A stretch of DNA of 64,000 nt, from positions 8,879 through 72,878 of the forward strand of contig NZ_LMFA01000020.1 in assembly GCF_001426565.1 (NCBI RefSeq), written 5' to 3'. Of the stretch, positions 43,416 to 52,217 are shown piece after piece. The first letter of the stretch is position 1. Each line of letters begins with the position of its first letter. The notes under the pieces were generated by a model that did no database searches, was not told the DNA's origin, and was given only the letters and a program-made list of their open reading frames with translations. Position numbers and translations under genes: made by a program. This DNA is from Rhizobium sp. Root482. Its GTDB lineage: Bacteria; Pseudomonadota; Alphaproteobacteria; Rhizobiales; Rhizobiaceae.

Positions 43416-44462
43416 ATGAAAATTCGTTCCACGCTGATGGCAACCGCCGGGCTTGCCGCAATGCTTGCCGGTTCCGCCTATGCACAGGATGCCGCCACGG
43501 TGGCCTTCCTGATGCCCGACCAGGCGTCGACCCGCTACGAAGAGCATGACTATCCGGGCTTCAAGGCCGAGATGGAAAAGCTCTGCGCGACATGCACGGT
43601 GATCTACCAGAACGCCAATGCGGATGTGGCGCTTCAGCAGCAGCAGTTCAACTCGGTGATCGCGCAGGGCGCGAAAGTCATCGTGCTTGATCCGGTCGAT
43701 TCCGCAGCTGCGGCCGCACTCGTCGAAATCGCCCAGTCGCAGGACGTCAAGGTCATCGCCTATGACCGTCCCATTCCCGACAAGGCCGCCGACTACTACG
43801 TCTCCTTCGACAATGAAGGCATTGGTCATGCCATCGCCAAGTCGCTGGTCGACCACATGAAGGCCAGCGGCGTGCCGGAAGGCGCGGGCGTGCTGCAGAT
43901 CAACGGCTCCCCGACAGATGCGGCCGCCGGCCTTATCCGCGACGGCATCCATCGCGGCCTGAAGGATTCCGGCTACAAGACGCTTGCCGAATTCGACACG
44001 CCGGAATGGGCGCCGCCGAAGGCGCAGGAATGGGCCGCCGGCCAGATCACACGCTTCGGCGATGAGATCAAGGGCGTGGTCGCTGCAAACGACGGAACCG
44101 GCGGCGGCGCGATCGCGGCCTTCAAGGCTGCCGGCGTCAATCCGGTTCCGCCCGTCACGGGCAATGACGCGACGATCGCCGCACTGCAGCTGATCATCTC
44201 CGGCGACCAATACAACACGATCTCCAAGCCCTCCGAAATCGTGGCTGCCGCGGCTGCCAATATCGCCGTCAAGCTCCTGAAGGGCGAGACGGTGGAAGCC
44301 AAGACGACGCTCTACGAAACGCCGTCGGAACTGTTCGTCCCGGCCGTCGTGACTGCCGAGAACATCAAGGCGGAGATCTTCGACAAGGGGATCCAGAAGC
44401 CTGAGGAAGTCTGCACCGGCGAATATGCCGAGGGTTGCAAGACGCTCGGTATTACGCAGTAA
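43416..44462 (+). CDS. CUT2 pentose/pentitol-binding protein (XylF-like)
   Basis: A 348-residue periplasmic protein. Signal peptide MKIRSTLMATAGLAAMLAG ending AYA-QD (residue 23). The body resembles XylF: VAFLMPDQASTRYEEHDYPG near residue 29, KVIAYDRPIPDKAADYYVSF near 110 in two parts, DNEGIGHAIAKSLVDHM. ACAAGGAGGAG precedes the ATG. First gene of the predicted ribitol operon. Confidence 0.9.
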   Translation: MKIRSTLMATAGLAAMLAGSAYAQDAATVAFLMPDQASTRYEEHDYPGFKAEMEKLCATCTVIYQNANADVALQQQQFNSVIAQGAKVIVLDPVDSAAAAALVEIAQSQDVKVIAYDRPIPDKAADYYVSFDNEGIGHAIAKSLVDHMKASGVPEGAGVLQINGSPTDAAAGLIRDGIHRGLKDSGYKTLAEFDTPEWAPPKAQEWAAGQITRFGDEIKGVVAANDGTGGGAIAAFKAAGVNPVPPVTGNDATIAALQLIISGDQYNTISKPSEIVAAAAANIAVKLLKGETVEAKTTLYETPSELFVPAVVTAENIKAEIFDKGIQKPEEVCTGEYAEGCKTLGITQ

Positions 44463-44479
44463 TCAACCTCCCAAGGAAT

Positions 44480-44504
44480 CCGGTCGGGGCTCGTCCCCGG
44501 CCGG
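44480..44504 (+). terminator. Intercistronic hairpin after the CUT2 binding-protein gene
   Basis: Stem CCGGTCGGGG / CCCCGGCCGG (one G-U pair) with loop CTCGT, 17 bases after the binding-protein stop; no T-run. Confidence 0.55.
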
Positions 44505-44535
44505 GTACACTCCATTTCAGAAAGAGCGTCTTGTC

Positions 44536-45357
44536 ATGGTGCCAATCGACAAGGGTCTGCCCGCAAAGGGAACGACCATCCTGAAACTGACCAATGTCTC
44601 GAAAAGTTTCGGGGCCGTGTCCGCCCTGACCGATATCGATCTGGAGGTGAAGGCTGGAGAGGTGGTCGCTCTCGTCGGCGACAATGGTGCTGGCAAATCG
44701 ACGCTGATCAAGATTTTGGCGGGCGTGCATCAGGCAAGTTCCGGCCGGATCGAATTTTGCGGACGGGACGTGGTGCTCGATAGCCCCAGCCAGGCGCTGG
44801 AGCTGGGAATAGCCACCGTATTCCAGGATCTCGCTCTGTGCGAAAACCTCGATGTCGTGGCGAACCTGTTTCTCGGACATGAGCTTTCGCCCTGGAATCT
44901 CGATGAAGTGGGCATGGAAGTCCGTGCCTGGACGCTTCTGCGCGAGCTTGCCGCCCGCATTCCTTCCGTGCGCGAGCCGATCGCGTCGCTCTCCGGCGGT
45001 CAGCGCCAGACGGTGGCGATCGCCCGCTCCCTGCTGCTCGATCCGAAGATCATCATGCTCGACGAGCCGACCGCGGCGCTTGGGGTAGCCCAGACCGCGG
45101 AAGTGCTGAACCTGATCGAGCGCGTGCGCGAGCGCGGCCTCGGGGTCATCATCATCAGTCACAATATGGAAGATGTGCGTGCCGTCGCTGACCGGGTCGT
45201 GGTCCTGCGTCTCGGGCGCAACAACGGCATCTTCAACCCCGATGCCTCGAACCATGAACTCGTGGCGGCCATCACCGGCGCCACCGAAAATTCCGTCTCG
45301 CGCCGCATCGACCGCAAGGCGGGCGAGCAGATCGAGACCGGCGGGAGCCACGCATGA
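44536..45357 (+). CDS. CUT2 sugar ABC ATPase with a single NBD (FrcA-like)
   Basis: A 273-residue ATPase: Walker A GDNGAGKST near residue 47, signature LSGGQRQTVAIARSL near 153, Walker B IIMLDEPTAALG near 173 and switch His in IIISHN. Most CUT2 importers use one 500-residue ATPase with two NBDs. This one has a single NBD, as in the rhizobial fructose (Frc) system, and must work as a homodimer. Start ATG at 44536. Overlaps the permease gene by four bases. Confidence 0.9.
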   Translation: MVPIDKGLPAKGTTILKLTNVSKSFGAVSALTDIDLEVKAGEVVALVGDNGAGKSTLIKILAGVHQASSGRIEFCGRDVVLDSPSQALELGIATVFQDLALCENLDVVANLFLGHELSPWNLDEVGMEVRAWTLLRELAARIPSVREPIASLSGGQRQTVAIARSLLLDPKIIMLDEPTAALGVAQTAEVLNLIERVRERGLGVIIISHNMEDVRAVADRVVVLRLGRNNGIFNPDASNHELVAAITGATENSVSRRIDRKAGEQIETGGSHA

Positions 45358-46616
45358 CCAACCAGGACACCAAGCAGAGCAGCCCGGCCCCAATGGCTCT
45401 CGATCGCAGCGACGAGCGCGTCAGCCATTCGACGGGGCTGACGGAAACGATCCGCGCCTTTGTCAGCCGTGTTCGCTCGGGCGATCTGGGGATGTTGCCG
45501 GTCGCCATCGGCCTGATCGTCATTTCGACCGTCTTCAGCATTCTCAATCCCATTTTCCTGGCGCCCAACAATCTGGTCAATCTCCTGTTCGATTGCGCGA
45601 CGGTCGGCATCATCTCGCTCGGCGTCGTCTGCGTTCTCATTCTCGGCGAAATCGACCTCTCCGTCGGGTCGATGAGCGGTCTCGCTTCCGCGATCATCGG
45701 GGTGCTCTGGGTCAATTCCGGCATTGCGTTGCCGCTGGCCATCGCGGCCGCCCTGGTGACGGGGGCCGCCGTCGGCGCGCTCTATGCGGTGCTCTACAAT
45801 CGGCTTGGAATGCCGAGCTTTGTCGCGACGCTTGCCGGTCTGCTGGCGCTGCTCGGGATGCAGCTCTACATTCTCGGTCCGACCGGAAGCATCAATCTGC
45901 CCTATGCGTCGCCGCTTGTGCGGTTCGGCCAGATCCTGGTGATGCCGGACTGGGCGTCGCATTTTCTCGCCCTGGTGCCGGGCGGCATCATGATCGTTGC
46001 CGGCTTGATCGTCCGGCAGCGCCGGACGGCCGTGAACCTCTCCACGCAGCCGCTGAGCAGCCTCTTGGTCAAGGCGGTCGCGCTCACCGTGGCGCTTCAG
46101 ATCGTCGTCTTCTATCTCAACACGGGACGCGGCGTGCCGTGGATGTTCGGCCTGTTCGTGTTTCTCGTCGTCGTGCTCAACTATGCGCTGACCAAGACGA
46201 AATGGGGCCGCTCTATGTTTGCCGTAGGCGGGAACAAGGAAGCAGCCCGTCGCTCGGGCATCAATGTCCGCCGCATCTATATGAGCGCTTTCATGCTCTG
46301 CTCGACATTGGCGGCGCTCGGCGGCACCCTGTCTGCCTCGCGCCTCGCCTCGTCGAGCCAGCAGGCGGGCACCGGCGACGTCAACCTGAATGCCATTGCC
46401 GCGGCCGTCATCGGCGGCACCAGCCTGTTCGGCGGTCGGGGCAGCGCCTATTCGGCCCTGCTCGGCATCATCGTCATCCAGGCCATTTCCAATGGCCTGA
46501 CGCTTCTGAACCTGAGCTCGTCTCTCAGATACATGATCACAGGCGCCGTTCTCGCCATCGCCGTCATCGTCGATTCGCTCGCAAGACGATCGCGTGTCAG
46601 CCACGGCCGCGCCTGA
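45354..46616 (+). CDS. CUT2 pentose/pentitol permease (XylH-like)
   Basis: A 420-residue inner-membrane protein with about ten helices. The usual CUT2 signatures are GVVCVLILGEIDLSVGSMSGLAS (read in two parts near residue 82), FVATLAGLLALLGMQLYILGP near 160 and the end GAVLAIAVIVDSLARR. It is larger than RbsC and similar in size to XylH. Coupled to the ATPase by ATGA. Confidence 0.92.
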   Translation: MTNQDTKQSSPAPMALDRSDERVSHSTGLTETIRAFVSRVRSGDLGMLPVAIGLIVISTVFSILNPIFLAPNNLVNLLFDCATVGIISLGVVCVLILGEIDLSVGSMSGLASAIIGVLWVNSGIALPLAIAAALVTGAAVGALYAVLYNRLGMPSFVATLAGLLALLGMQLYILGPTGSINLPYASPLVRFGQILVMPDWASHFLALVPGGIMIVAGLIVRQRRTAVNLSTQPLSSLLVKAVALTVALQIVVFYLNTGRGVPWMFGLFVFLVVVLNYALTKTKWGRSMFAVGGNKEAARRSGINVRRIYMSAFMLCSTLAALGGTLSASRLASSSQQAGTGDVNLNAIAAAVIGGTSLFGGRGSAYSALLGIIVIQAISNGLTLLNLSSSLRYMITGAVLAIAVIVDSLARRSRVSHGRA

Positions 46617-46631
46617 CAAACCGGAGGAAAC

Positions 46632-47360
46632 ATGACCGATCTCATGAAAGGCAAGGTCGCTGCCATTACCGGCGCAGCGTCCGGCATCGGGCTCGAATGC
46701 GCCCGCACCCTGCTTGCCGAAGGCGCCACCGTCGTCCTGATCGACCGTGCCCAGGACAGGCTCGAAACGCTCTGCAGGGAACTCGGCGAAAGGGCCCGCC
46801 CGCTGGTGGTCGACCTTCTCGATGGCGGACAGGTCTCCGGCATCCTGCCGCGCATCCTTGATCTCGCCGGTCGTCTCGACATCTTCCACGCCAATGCCGG
46901 TGCCTATATCGGTGGCCCGGTCGCCGAGGGCGATCCGGATGCATGGGACCGGATGCTGAACCTTAACATCAACGCGGCCTTCCGTTCGGTGCATGCCGTC
47001 CTGCCGCATATGATCGCTAAGAAGACCGGCGACATCCTGTTCACCAGTTCGATCGCCGGCGTCGTGCCGGTGGTGTGGGAACCGATCTACACGGCCTCCA
47101 AGTTCGCCGTTCAGGCCTTCGTGCATTCGACCCGCCGCCAGGTTGCCCAGCATGGCGTTCGCGTCGGTGCCGTCCTGCCTGGCCCGGTGGTCACCGCACT
47201 GCTCGACGACTGGCCGAAGGAGAAGATGGAAGACGCGCTCGCCAATGGCAGCCTGATGCAGCCGAAGGAGGTTGCGGACGCCGTGCTGTTCATGCTGACC
47301 AGGCCGCGCAACGTGACCATTCGCGATCTCGTCATCCTGCCGAACAGCGTCGATCTCTGA
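46632..47360 (+). CDS. rbtD: Ribitol 2-dehydrogenase (SDR)
   Basis: A 242-residue SDR that should oxidise ribitol to D-ribulose with NAD+. It follows my recollection of the Klebsiella enzyme closely through [20 protein letters not shown] near residue 6, [20 protein letters not shown] near 84, [17 protein letters not shown] near 143 (YxxxK) and [20 protein letters not shown] near 175, ending [17 protein letters not shown] stands before the ATG. The position between a pentitol importer and a pentulose kinase agrees. Confidence 0.9.
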   Translation: MTDLMKGKVAAITGAASGIGLECARTLLAEGATVVLIDRAQDRLETLCRELGERARPLVVDLLDGGQVSGILPRILDLAGRLDIFHANAGAYIGGPVAEGDPDAWDRMLNLNINAAFRSVHAVLPHMIAKKTGDILFTSSIAGVVPVVWEPIYTASKFAVQAFVHSTRRQVAQHGVRVGAVLPGPVVTALLDDWPKEKMEDALANGSLMQPKEVADAVLFMLTRPRNVTIRDLVILPNSVDL

Positions 47361-47418
47361 CGCCGGCCTTCCTGCCAAACACGGCCATCAAGCCTTTCCG
47401 ACAGCAGAGCACGAGACC

Positions 47419-49050
47419 ATGACGTCACCACAGAACATGCCAGCCGATCCAGTGCCGCGTTACGTCATCGGCGTCGATGTCGGGACCGGCAGCGCGCGGG
47501 CAGGGCTTTTCGACCTGAATGGAACCATGCTCTCGGTGGCAAGGCGCGATATTTCGCTCTACCGCGAGGCGGGGGCGATCGTCGAGCAGTCGAGCGCGGA
47601 AATCTGGGACGCGGTCTGCGCGAGTGTGAGGGAGGCGGTGGCTGCGGCGAATGTCGATCCTTCCGCCGTGATCGGCATCGGCTTCGATGCGACCTGCTCG
47701 CTTGTGGTGCTGGGGGAGGGCGGGACACCGCTCGCGGTCGGTCCGTCCGAAGATCCGGCTCGAGACATCATCGTCTGGATGGATCATCGCGCCGTCGACC
47801 AGGCCGAGCGCATCAATACCACAGGCCATGAGGTGCTGCGCTATGTCGGCGGGCGGATCTCGCCTGAGATGGAAACGCCAAAACTCCTCTGGCTCAAGGA
47901 AAACCGGCCCGAGACCTTCGCCAGAGCCTGGCAGTTTTTCGATCTTGCCGATTTTCTCACCTGGAAATCGACCGGCGACCTTTCGCGCTCGACCTGCACG
48001 GTGACCTGCAAATGGACCTATCTGGCGCATGAACGCCGGTGGGACCCGAACTATTTCCAGGGGATCGGTCTTGGTGAACTTGCAGACGAAGGCTTTCGTC
48101 GCATCGGCACAGAGATCGTCGAGCCCGGCACGCGGCTTGGAGACGGACTCTGCCCGGAAGCTGCCCGCGCCATGGGGCTTGCGCCCGGCATCGCGGTCGC
48201 CGCCGGCATGATAGATGCCCATGCGGGCGGCATCGGCACCGTCGGTATCGGCGGGCGACCGTCCGAAAATCTCGCCTATGTGTTCGGCACGTCGTCCTGC
48301 ACGATGACCTCGACGGCCGAGCCGGTCTTCGTGCCGGGTGTCTGGGGGCCCTATTATTCGGCGATGGTTCCGGGCATGTGGCTGAACGAAGGGGGGCAGA
48401 GCGCTGCGGGTGCCGCCATCGACCAGTTGCTCGCCTTTCATCCGGCCGCCGGCGAAGCCGCGCAACTGGCGGCCGATCGCGGCATCCCCCTTCCTGCCCT
48501 GATGGCCGAGGCCGCATCGGCGCGGGTGAAGGACCATTCCGATGCCGTTGGCCTTGCCGATGGATTGCATGTCGTGCCCGAGTTCCTCGGCAATCGTGCG
48601 CCCTTTGCCGATCCGCATGCCCGCGCGGTGATCGCCGGCCTTGGCATGGAGCGGGATTTTGACAGCCTTGTCGCCCTTTATGTCGCCGGGCTTTGCGGCA
48701 TCGGCTACGGCTTGCGCCAGATCATCGACACGCAGGCGCGGTGCGGCGCCACGATCGAGCGGGTGGTGATCAGCGGCGGCGCCGGCGCGACGGACCTTGT
48801 CCGGCAAGTGCTGGCGGATGCCTGCGGCAAGCCGGTCGTCGCGCCGACGGCAGAGGAGCCCGTCCTACTGGGTTCGGCCCTCCTCGGTGCCGTTGCAAGC
48901 GGTGCATTCACGGATATGCGCTCGGCCATGGAAGCCTGCAGCGCGATTTCATCCGTCTACGAGCCTGCAGGCGGATCGCTCGCCGCCCTGCACGAGAAAC
49001 GCTTTCGCTTTTTCGAAGGTCTCCAGGCCCAGGCACGATCCTGGCGATGA
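47419..49050 (+). CDS. FGGY-family pentulose kinase, probably D-ribulokinase
   Basis: A 543-residue kinase expected to make D-ribulose 5-phosphate. Phosphate loop IGVDVGTGSARAGLFD near residue 16, GFDATCSLVVLGEGG near 93 and WMDHRAVDQAERI near 118 are hallmarks of the five-carbon FGGY subgroup. The catalytic Asp is in GMIDAHAGGIG near 262, and the ADENosine-side Gly motif VVISGGAGATDLVRQ near 450. Last gene of the operon, 58 bases after rbtD. Confidence 0.88.
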   Translation: MTSPQNMPADPVPRYVIGVDVGTGSARAGLFDLNGTMLSVARRDISLYREAGAIVEQSSAEIWDAVCASVREAVAAANVDPSAVIGIGFDATCSLVVLGEGGTPLAVGPSEDPARDIIVWMDHRAVDQAERINTTGHEVLRYVGGRISPEMETPKLLWLKENRPETFARAWQFFDLADFLTWKSTGDLSRSTCTVTCKWTYLAHERRWDPNYFQGIGLGELADEGFRRIGTEIVEPGTRLGDGLCPEAARAMGLAPGIAVAAGMIDAHAGGIGTVGIGGRPSENLAYVFGTSSCTMTSTAEPVFVPGVWGPYYSAMVPGMWLNEGGQSAAGAAIDQLLAFHPAAGEAAQLAADRGIPLPALMAEAASARVKDHSDAVGLADGLHVVPEFLGNRAPFADPHARAVIAGLGMERDFDSLVALYVAGLCGIGYGLRQIIDTQARCGATIERVVISGGAGATDLVRQVLADACGKPVVAPTAEEPVLLGSALLGAVASGAFTDMRSAMEACSAISSVYEPAGGSLAALHEKRFRFFEGLQAQARSWR

Positions 49051-49056
49051 GGGGTG

Positions 49057-49074
49057 CGGCACGCGCGGGTGCCG
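49057..49074. terminator. Small inverted repeat between convergent genes
   Basis: CGGCAC / GTGCCG with a six-base loop between the kinase stop and the MOSC gene end. Weak, without a T-run. Confidence 0.3.
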
Positions 49075-49097
49075 TTGGACGTGACCCGATGGCGTTT

Positions 49098-49784
49098 TCA
49101 CGTTCCGGAAAGGCGTTTGGTCCAATCCTCGACCCTATTGCTTTCGAGGCGGCGCACGGCGTGGGTTCGCCAGCCCTCAGCCAGTCTTTCGAGCCCGGCA
49201 ATGCCTGAGAGTTCCACCCGGTCGAGGGGATCGATGTAGAAGGTGCGCCAGAGGCGCGCGAGTGTCCATTCCGGCGAGCGGCGATCACGCAGGATCAGCC
49301 GGTCGCCGGAACCGACAATGCCGGGCTTGAGCACCCGGTAGTACCATCCGGTTCGTCCGCTGGTTTGAACCTCCCGTGCCATGTCCCGCCGGCCGAAACG
49401 CTCGTTGAGCCTCCAGCAGGGCTGGCGGCCCTGGCTGACCTCGATCACGGCGGTGCCAAGCGCAAAGACGTCGCCGATCGCGACCGTCTCTTCGGTAAGA
49501 CCCGATGTCGCGATGTTCTCCCCGAAGGCGCCCGGCTCCGCAAGCAGCGGGTGATCGCCCAGTTCGCGCCTCCAGACGACATAATGGTCGAAGGGATAGT
49601 GATGAACAGCTTTCTCCGGCCCGCCGTGATGGCGGGTGTCGCCCTGCATATCGCCGACGAACCCGGTTTTCGAGAGCATCAGCGGGCCAGTGACAGGCGA
49701 TTTGGCGATACCGCTTGCCGCCGCGCGCGCACCAAGAGGCGCCACGCTGCCGATACGAAGGCTGAGAAGCGGAAAGCTGGCCAT
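49098..49784 (-). CDS. MOSC-domain protein (YiiM-like)
   Basis: A 228-residue protein with a MOSC core. FVGDMQGDTRHHGGPEKAV near residue 42, HYPFDHYVVW, GAFGENIATSGLTEETV near 88 and the Cys of GRQPCWRLNERFG near 118 match the YiiM group. That group binds molybdenum cofactor and in E. coli takes part in reducing N-hydroxylated compounds. Start ATG at 49784 with GGAGATGAAGAC before it; 21 bases after the redoxin gene, so co-transcribed. Confidence 0.85.
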   Translation of the reverse strand: MASFPLLSLRIGSVAPLGARAAASGIAKSPVTGPLMLSKTGFVGDMQGDTRHHGGPEKAVHHYPFDHYVVWRRELGDHPLLAEPGAFGENIATSGLTEETVAIGDVFALGTAVIEVSQGRQPCWRLNERFGRRDMAREVQTSGRTGWYYRVLKPGIVGSGDRLILRDRRSPEWTLARLWRTFYIDPLDRVELSGIAGLERLAEGWRTHAVRRLESNRVEDWTKRLSGT

Positions 49785-49805
49785 GTCTTCATCTCCATCA
49801 AGCAA

Positions 49806-50357
49806 TTATCGAGCATCACCGGGAGCACATCGGCCATCGATGCAGGCGACGTCCTCGTCCGGCTGGCCGGGCGCCCCGGGAGGAGCGGCGGCGAGCGCGT
49901 TTGCGATCCGCGCCCCGACAGCGATATCGTCCTCGACGCCGAAAACCTGATGCAGGATGGTGCCATCCCGCCCGATCAGCACGGAGGAGGGCGTGCCGCG
50001 CAGGCCGAAGCGCCGCATCGTGACCGGAATGTCGGAGCCTTCCTCGGCCAGGTCAACGCCGACCGGCGACTTCAACCGGTATTCGTGCAGGAATGCCCGC
50101 AAGGTGACGGGCGACATCGCCGCATGATGCTCGAAGACCGTGTGAAGGCCCACGATCTGGAGGTCGCTGCCGGCAAAGACGCGCTCGATGCGCTGGACCT
50201 GCGGAATTGCCTGCGCGACGCAGCCCGGGCAGAGAAGCTGGAAGCTGTGCAGAAAAACGGGCCGACCATGCAGGGCGGCAAGCGTGAGCGGTCGGGGCGT
50301 GTTGAACCATTCGCTGACGGCCAGTTCCGGCGCCAGCGGCCGGGCGATGTGTGACAT
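49806..50357 (-). CDS. Redoxin / thioredoxin-like protein
   Basis: A 183-residue thioredoxin-fold protein. The active site is FQLLCPGCVAQAIPQ near residue 36 (CxxC as Cys-Pro-Gly-Cys), with a cis-Pro region in GLRGTPSSVLIGRDG near 117. The C-terminal tail has two further Cys-containing turns (DVACIDGRC). No signal peptide. Close to AhpC/TSA and TlpA-like reductants; likely a disulfide or peroxide reductase. Start ATG at 50357 with AAAGGAG upstream. Confidence 0.8.
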   Translation of the reverse strand: MSHIARPLAPELAVSEWFNTPRPLTLAALHGRPVFLHSFQLLCPGCVAQAIPQVQRIERVFAGSDLQIVGLHTVFEHHAAMSPVTLRAFLHEYRLKSPVGVDLAEEGSDIPVTMRRFGLRGTPSSVLIGRDGTILHQVFGVEDDIAVGARIANALAAAPPGAPGQPDEDVACIDGRCAPGDAR

Positions 50358-50414
50358 GATATCTGCTCCTTTGCAGCGGGCGGACGGCAAGGAAACGGTC
50401 CGTCCTTTCGAATA

Positions 50415-50531
50415 TTAGGCTAAGCGTGTCGCCTCGGCGTCACGCCTGAAAAAACGGCGGGCACAACGGCCAAAATCTTCGGCGGTCCGGCCTGTTGCGT
50501 CCGTCGGCTCGATCAGGGTAATTCTGATCAT
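50415..50531 (-). pseudogene. Short ORF, possibly an AhpD-like N-terminal remnant
   Basis: 38 codons starting MIRITLIEPTDATGRTAEDF behind an AGAAGGAAT site, then an unrelated Arg-rich end. The beginning resembles the first 20 residues of carboxymuconolactone-decarboxylase/AhpD proteins, but no CxxC-His core follows. Either a truncated gene or a small protein of unknown role beside the redoxin. Confidence 0.35.
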
Positions 50532-50602
50532 ATTCCTTCTCTCTATCAGCCTGGAGGGGGAATAGCCGGTTCGTCGATGGCAGTTGACGAACCGGCGCTT
50601 GA

Positions 50603-51319
50603 TCAATTGGCGGGCATGACCTTGCCGGGCAGGCTCAGATTGCCGGAGGCGACCTTGAACACGTTGCCGACGCAGAGCAGCGGCGCATGCAGGTTGCCGT
50701 TGATCTTGAGGCCGGCGGTGACGCCGTCATAGGCCGCGCCCTTGATGCCGCCGATCAGCGACAGGGGGATTGCGACATCGACCGTGTCGCCCTTGAAGGT
50801 GGTTTCATAGTCCGGGCTGTCGATCAGCAGGGGAACGCCCGGCCAGGTTTCCGGAACTTTCGGCTTGGCGCCTTCCGGAATGTCGATCACCTTCAGGCCG
50901 CCGCCACAGGCCTTGTCCTGCGCCAAAACAACCCAATGCGGGTGCCAGACATGCCGGTTCTTGCCGCCATAGGCCGCATCGTCGAAATCCGGATGGAAGG
51001 TGACGGCAAGCGCCACGATGCCCTGGGCCTTGTCGAAGCCGATCTCGCCGCTGTCAAGGCTGGTCGGCCAGACATAGGCGTAGACGCTCGATCCCTCGAA
51101 CCTGCCCGTCGCATCGGGCTTGTCCTTGCCCGCTTCGCCGCGTACGCGGGTCGTGAAGATCGCCGTGTCGCCCTTGGTGACGATCGTCGTCTCGATAATG
51201 TCGAAGGAGGCTTGAACCGCTTCTGCGGGCTCCGCCTTGATGGAGTGCGCTGACGCGGCTGTCAGCAATAGCAATGCCGTTCCGGCGCTGAGCGCGCCGG
51301 CCAAGAATTTCCCGAACAT
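50603..51319 (-). CDS. Secreted protein of unknown function
   Basis: A 238-residue exported protein. Signal peptide: FLAGALSAGTALLLLTAASA, cleaved near residue 24. The mature part is rich in beta-type stretches (ASFDIIETTIVTKGDTAIFT, RFEGSSVYAYVWPTSLDSGE) and has HPDFDD, KNRHVWHPHWVVL near residue 118, a His/Trp cluster that could bind metal, and CGGGLKVIDIP. I do not recognise the family. It lies directly downstream of the MarR gene (37 bases) and is probably controlled by it. Confidence 0.7.
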   Translation of the reverse strand: MFGKFLAGALSAGTALLLLTAASAHSIKAEPAEAVQASFDIIETTIVTKGDTAIFTTRVRGEAGKDKPDATGRFEGSSVYAYVWPTSLDSGEIGFDKAQGIVALAVTFHPDFDDAAYGGKNRHVWHPHWVVLAQDKACGGGLKVIDIPEGAKPKVPETWPGVPLLIDSPDYETTFKGDTVDVAIPLSLIGGIKGAAYDGVTAGLKINGNLHAPLLCVGNVFKVASGNLSLPGKVMPAN

Positions 51320-51356
51320 GATGCTGGTCTTCCTTTCTGTTGCCTGGAGGGTTGAA

Positions 51357-52004
51357 TTATCCCGGTTGGAAAGCTTCCCAGGTGGCAGCCCGGGAAGCGG
51401 GATCGGCTTGATCGTGATCGCGGCAATCGATGCGCAGCTCCCGCTGGCCGAAGGACGCATCGACGAAATTGCAATGGTGTGGTTGCGCGGAATCCGAATG
51501 CGCGAAGGGCGCGAAGTAGCGACAGGTGACGCACATGCGCTGAACGGGGATGGCGTCCGTTTCCTGCAGGTGCCGGATCATCTTGACGAGCGCCAGCAGC
51601 AGGTCCTGCTGTTCGTCGGCATCGAGGGCATCGACGGCCTGCCTGGCGAGACCGTCGCTCGTTTCCACCGCGTGTAAATTCGCGATGCCTTCCGGCGTCA
51701 ATGCCAAGCGAACAGCGCGCCGGTCAAGCTGGCCTGGCGTCTTGGCAAGATAGCCCTTGCGCTCCAGTGCATTGATCGAATCCGTCGCGGTCGGTTGCGA
51801 GACGCCGAGATGTGCGGCAATGTCCTTCACGCCGAATTCATGTTGTCCGCGCCCTTCCAGAAGGGCCAGGATCGCGAGTTGCGTGGGGTTGAGGCCGCTC
51901 GCCTTGGCCTTGTTCCATTCATCGACGCGCATTGCCATGGCCAGGCGCGCGAGGCCTTCGCGTATGCGGCAATTGATCGAAAGAGGGTTCTTCGGCGTTT
52001 CCAT
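51357..52004 (-). CDS. MarR-family regulator with C-terminal Cys cluster
   Basis: A 215-residue protein. The winged-helix domain covers residues about 12-150 (LNPTQLAILALLEGRG, VKDIAAHLGVSQPTATDSIN, RKGYLAKTPGQLDRRAVRLA). A 60-residue C-terminal extension carries Cys158, Cys161, Cys178 and Cys194 (MCVTCRYF, HHCNFVD, RIDCRDH), probably a Zn or Fe-S site acting as redox or metal sensor. Start ATG at 52004 lies four bases after a 29-bp palindrome and has no ribosome site. Autoregulation is very likely. Confidence 0.87.
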   Translation of the reverse strand: METPKNPLSINCRIREGLARLAMAMRVDEWNKAKASGLNPTQLAILALLEGRGQHEFGVKDIAAHLGVSQPTATDSINALERKGYLAKTPGQLDRRAVRLALTPEGIANLHAVETSDGLARQAVDALDADEQQDLLLALVKMIRHLQETDAIPVQRMCVTCRYFAPFAHSDSAQPHHCNFVDASFGQRELRIDCRDHDQADPASRAATWEAFQPG

Positions 52005-52008
52005 AAGA

Positions 52009-52037
52009 GAATATATATAGGAATCCTATCTATATTC
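52009..52037 (-). promoter_or_regulatory. Near-perfect 29-bp palindrome, MarR promoter/operator
   Basis: Arms GAATATAGATAGGA and TCCTATATATATTC (one mismatch) around a single T on the minus strand. The same bases contain TATATT just upstream of the start codon and TTGAAT 18 bases before it, so promoter and operator coincide and the mRNA would start at or next to the ATG. Confidence 0.7.
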
Positions 52038-52217
52038 AAGCATAAAATTGCGCGGAATGGCCTGCGCGGATCGCGCCAGACAGTTCGTCACGTGACGGAT
52101 ACATGGACTGGAGTGGGGCAGGGATATGACGGCGAACGACACGGGCACAGCTGAATACCCCTGGCCGAATGCGTGTCGGGTGAGGGCAGGCCGGTCGTTC
52201 GCCGTCGTCTCAGGCTC
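52038..52217. other. Intergenic region
   Basis: 180 bases without a convincing gene. A 35-codon frame from an ATG near 52127 behind GGGGCAGG is possible but has no recognisable product. Confidence 0.4.

Noticed and set aside
45159-47378. 739-codon minus-strand frame
   Set aside because: Antisense of the CUT2 permease and rbtD, both clearly real.
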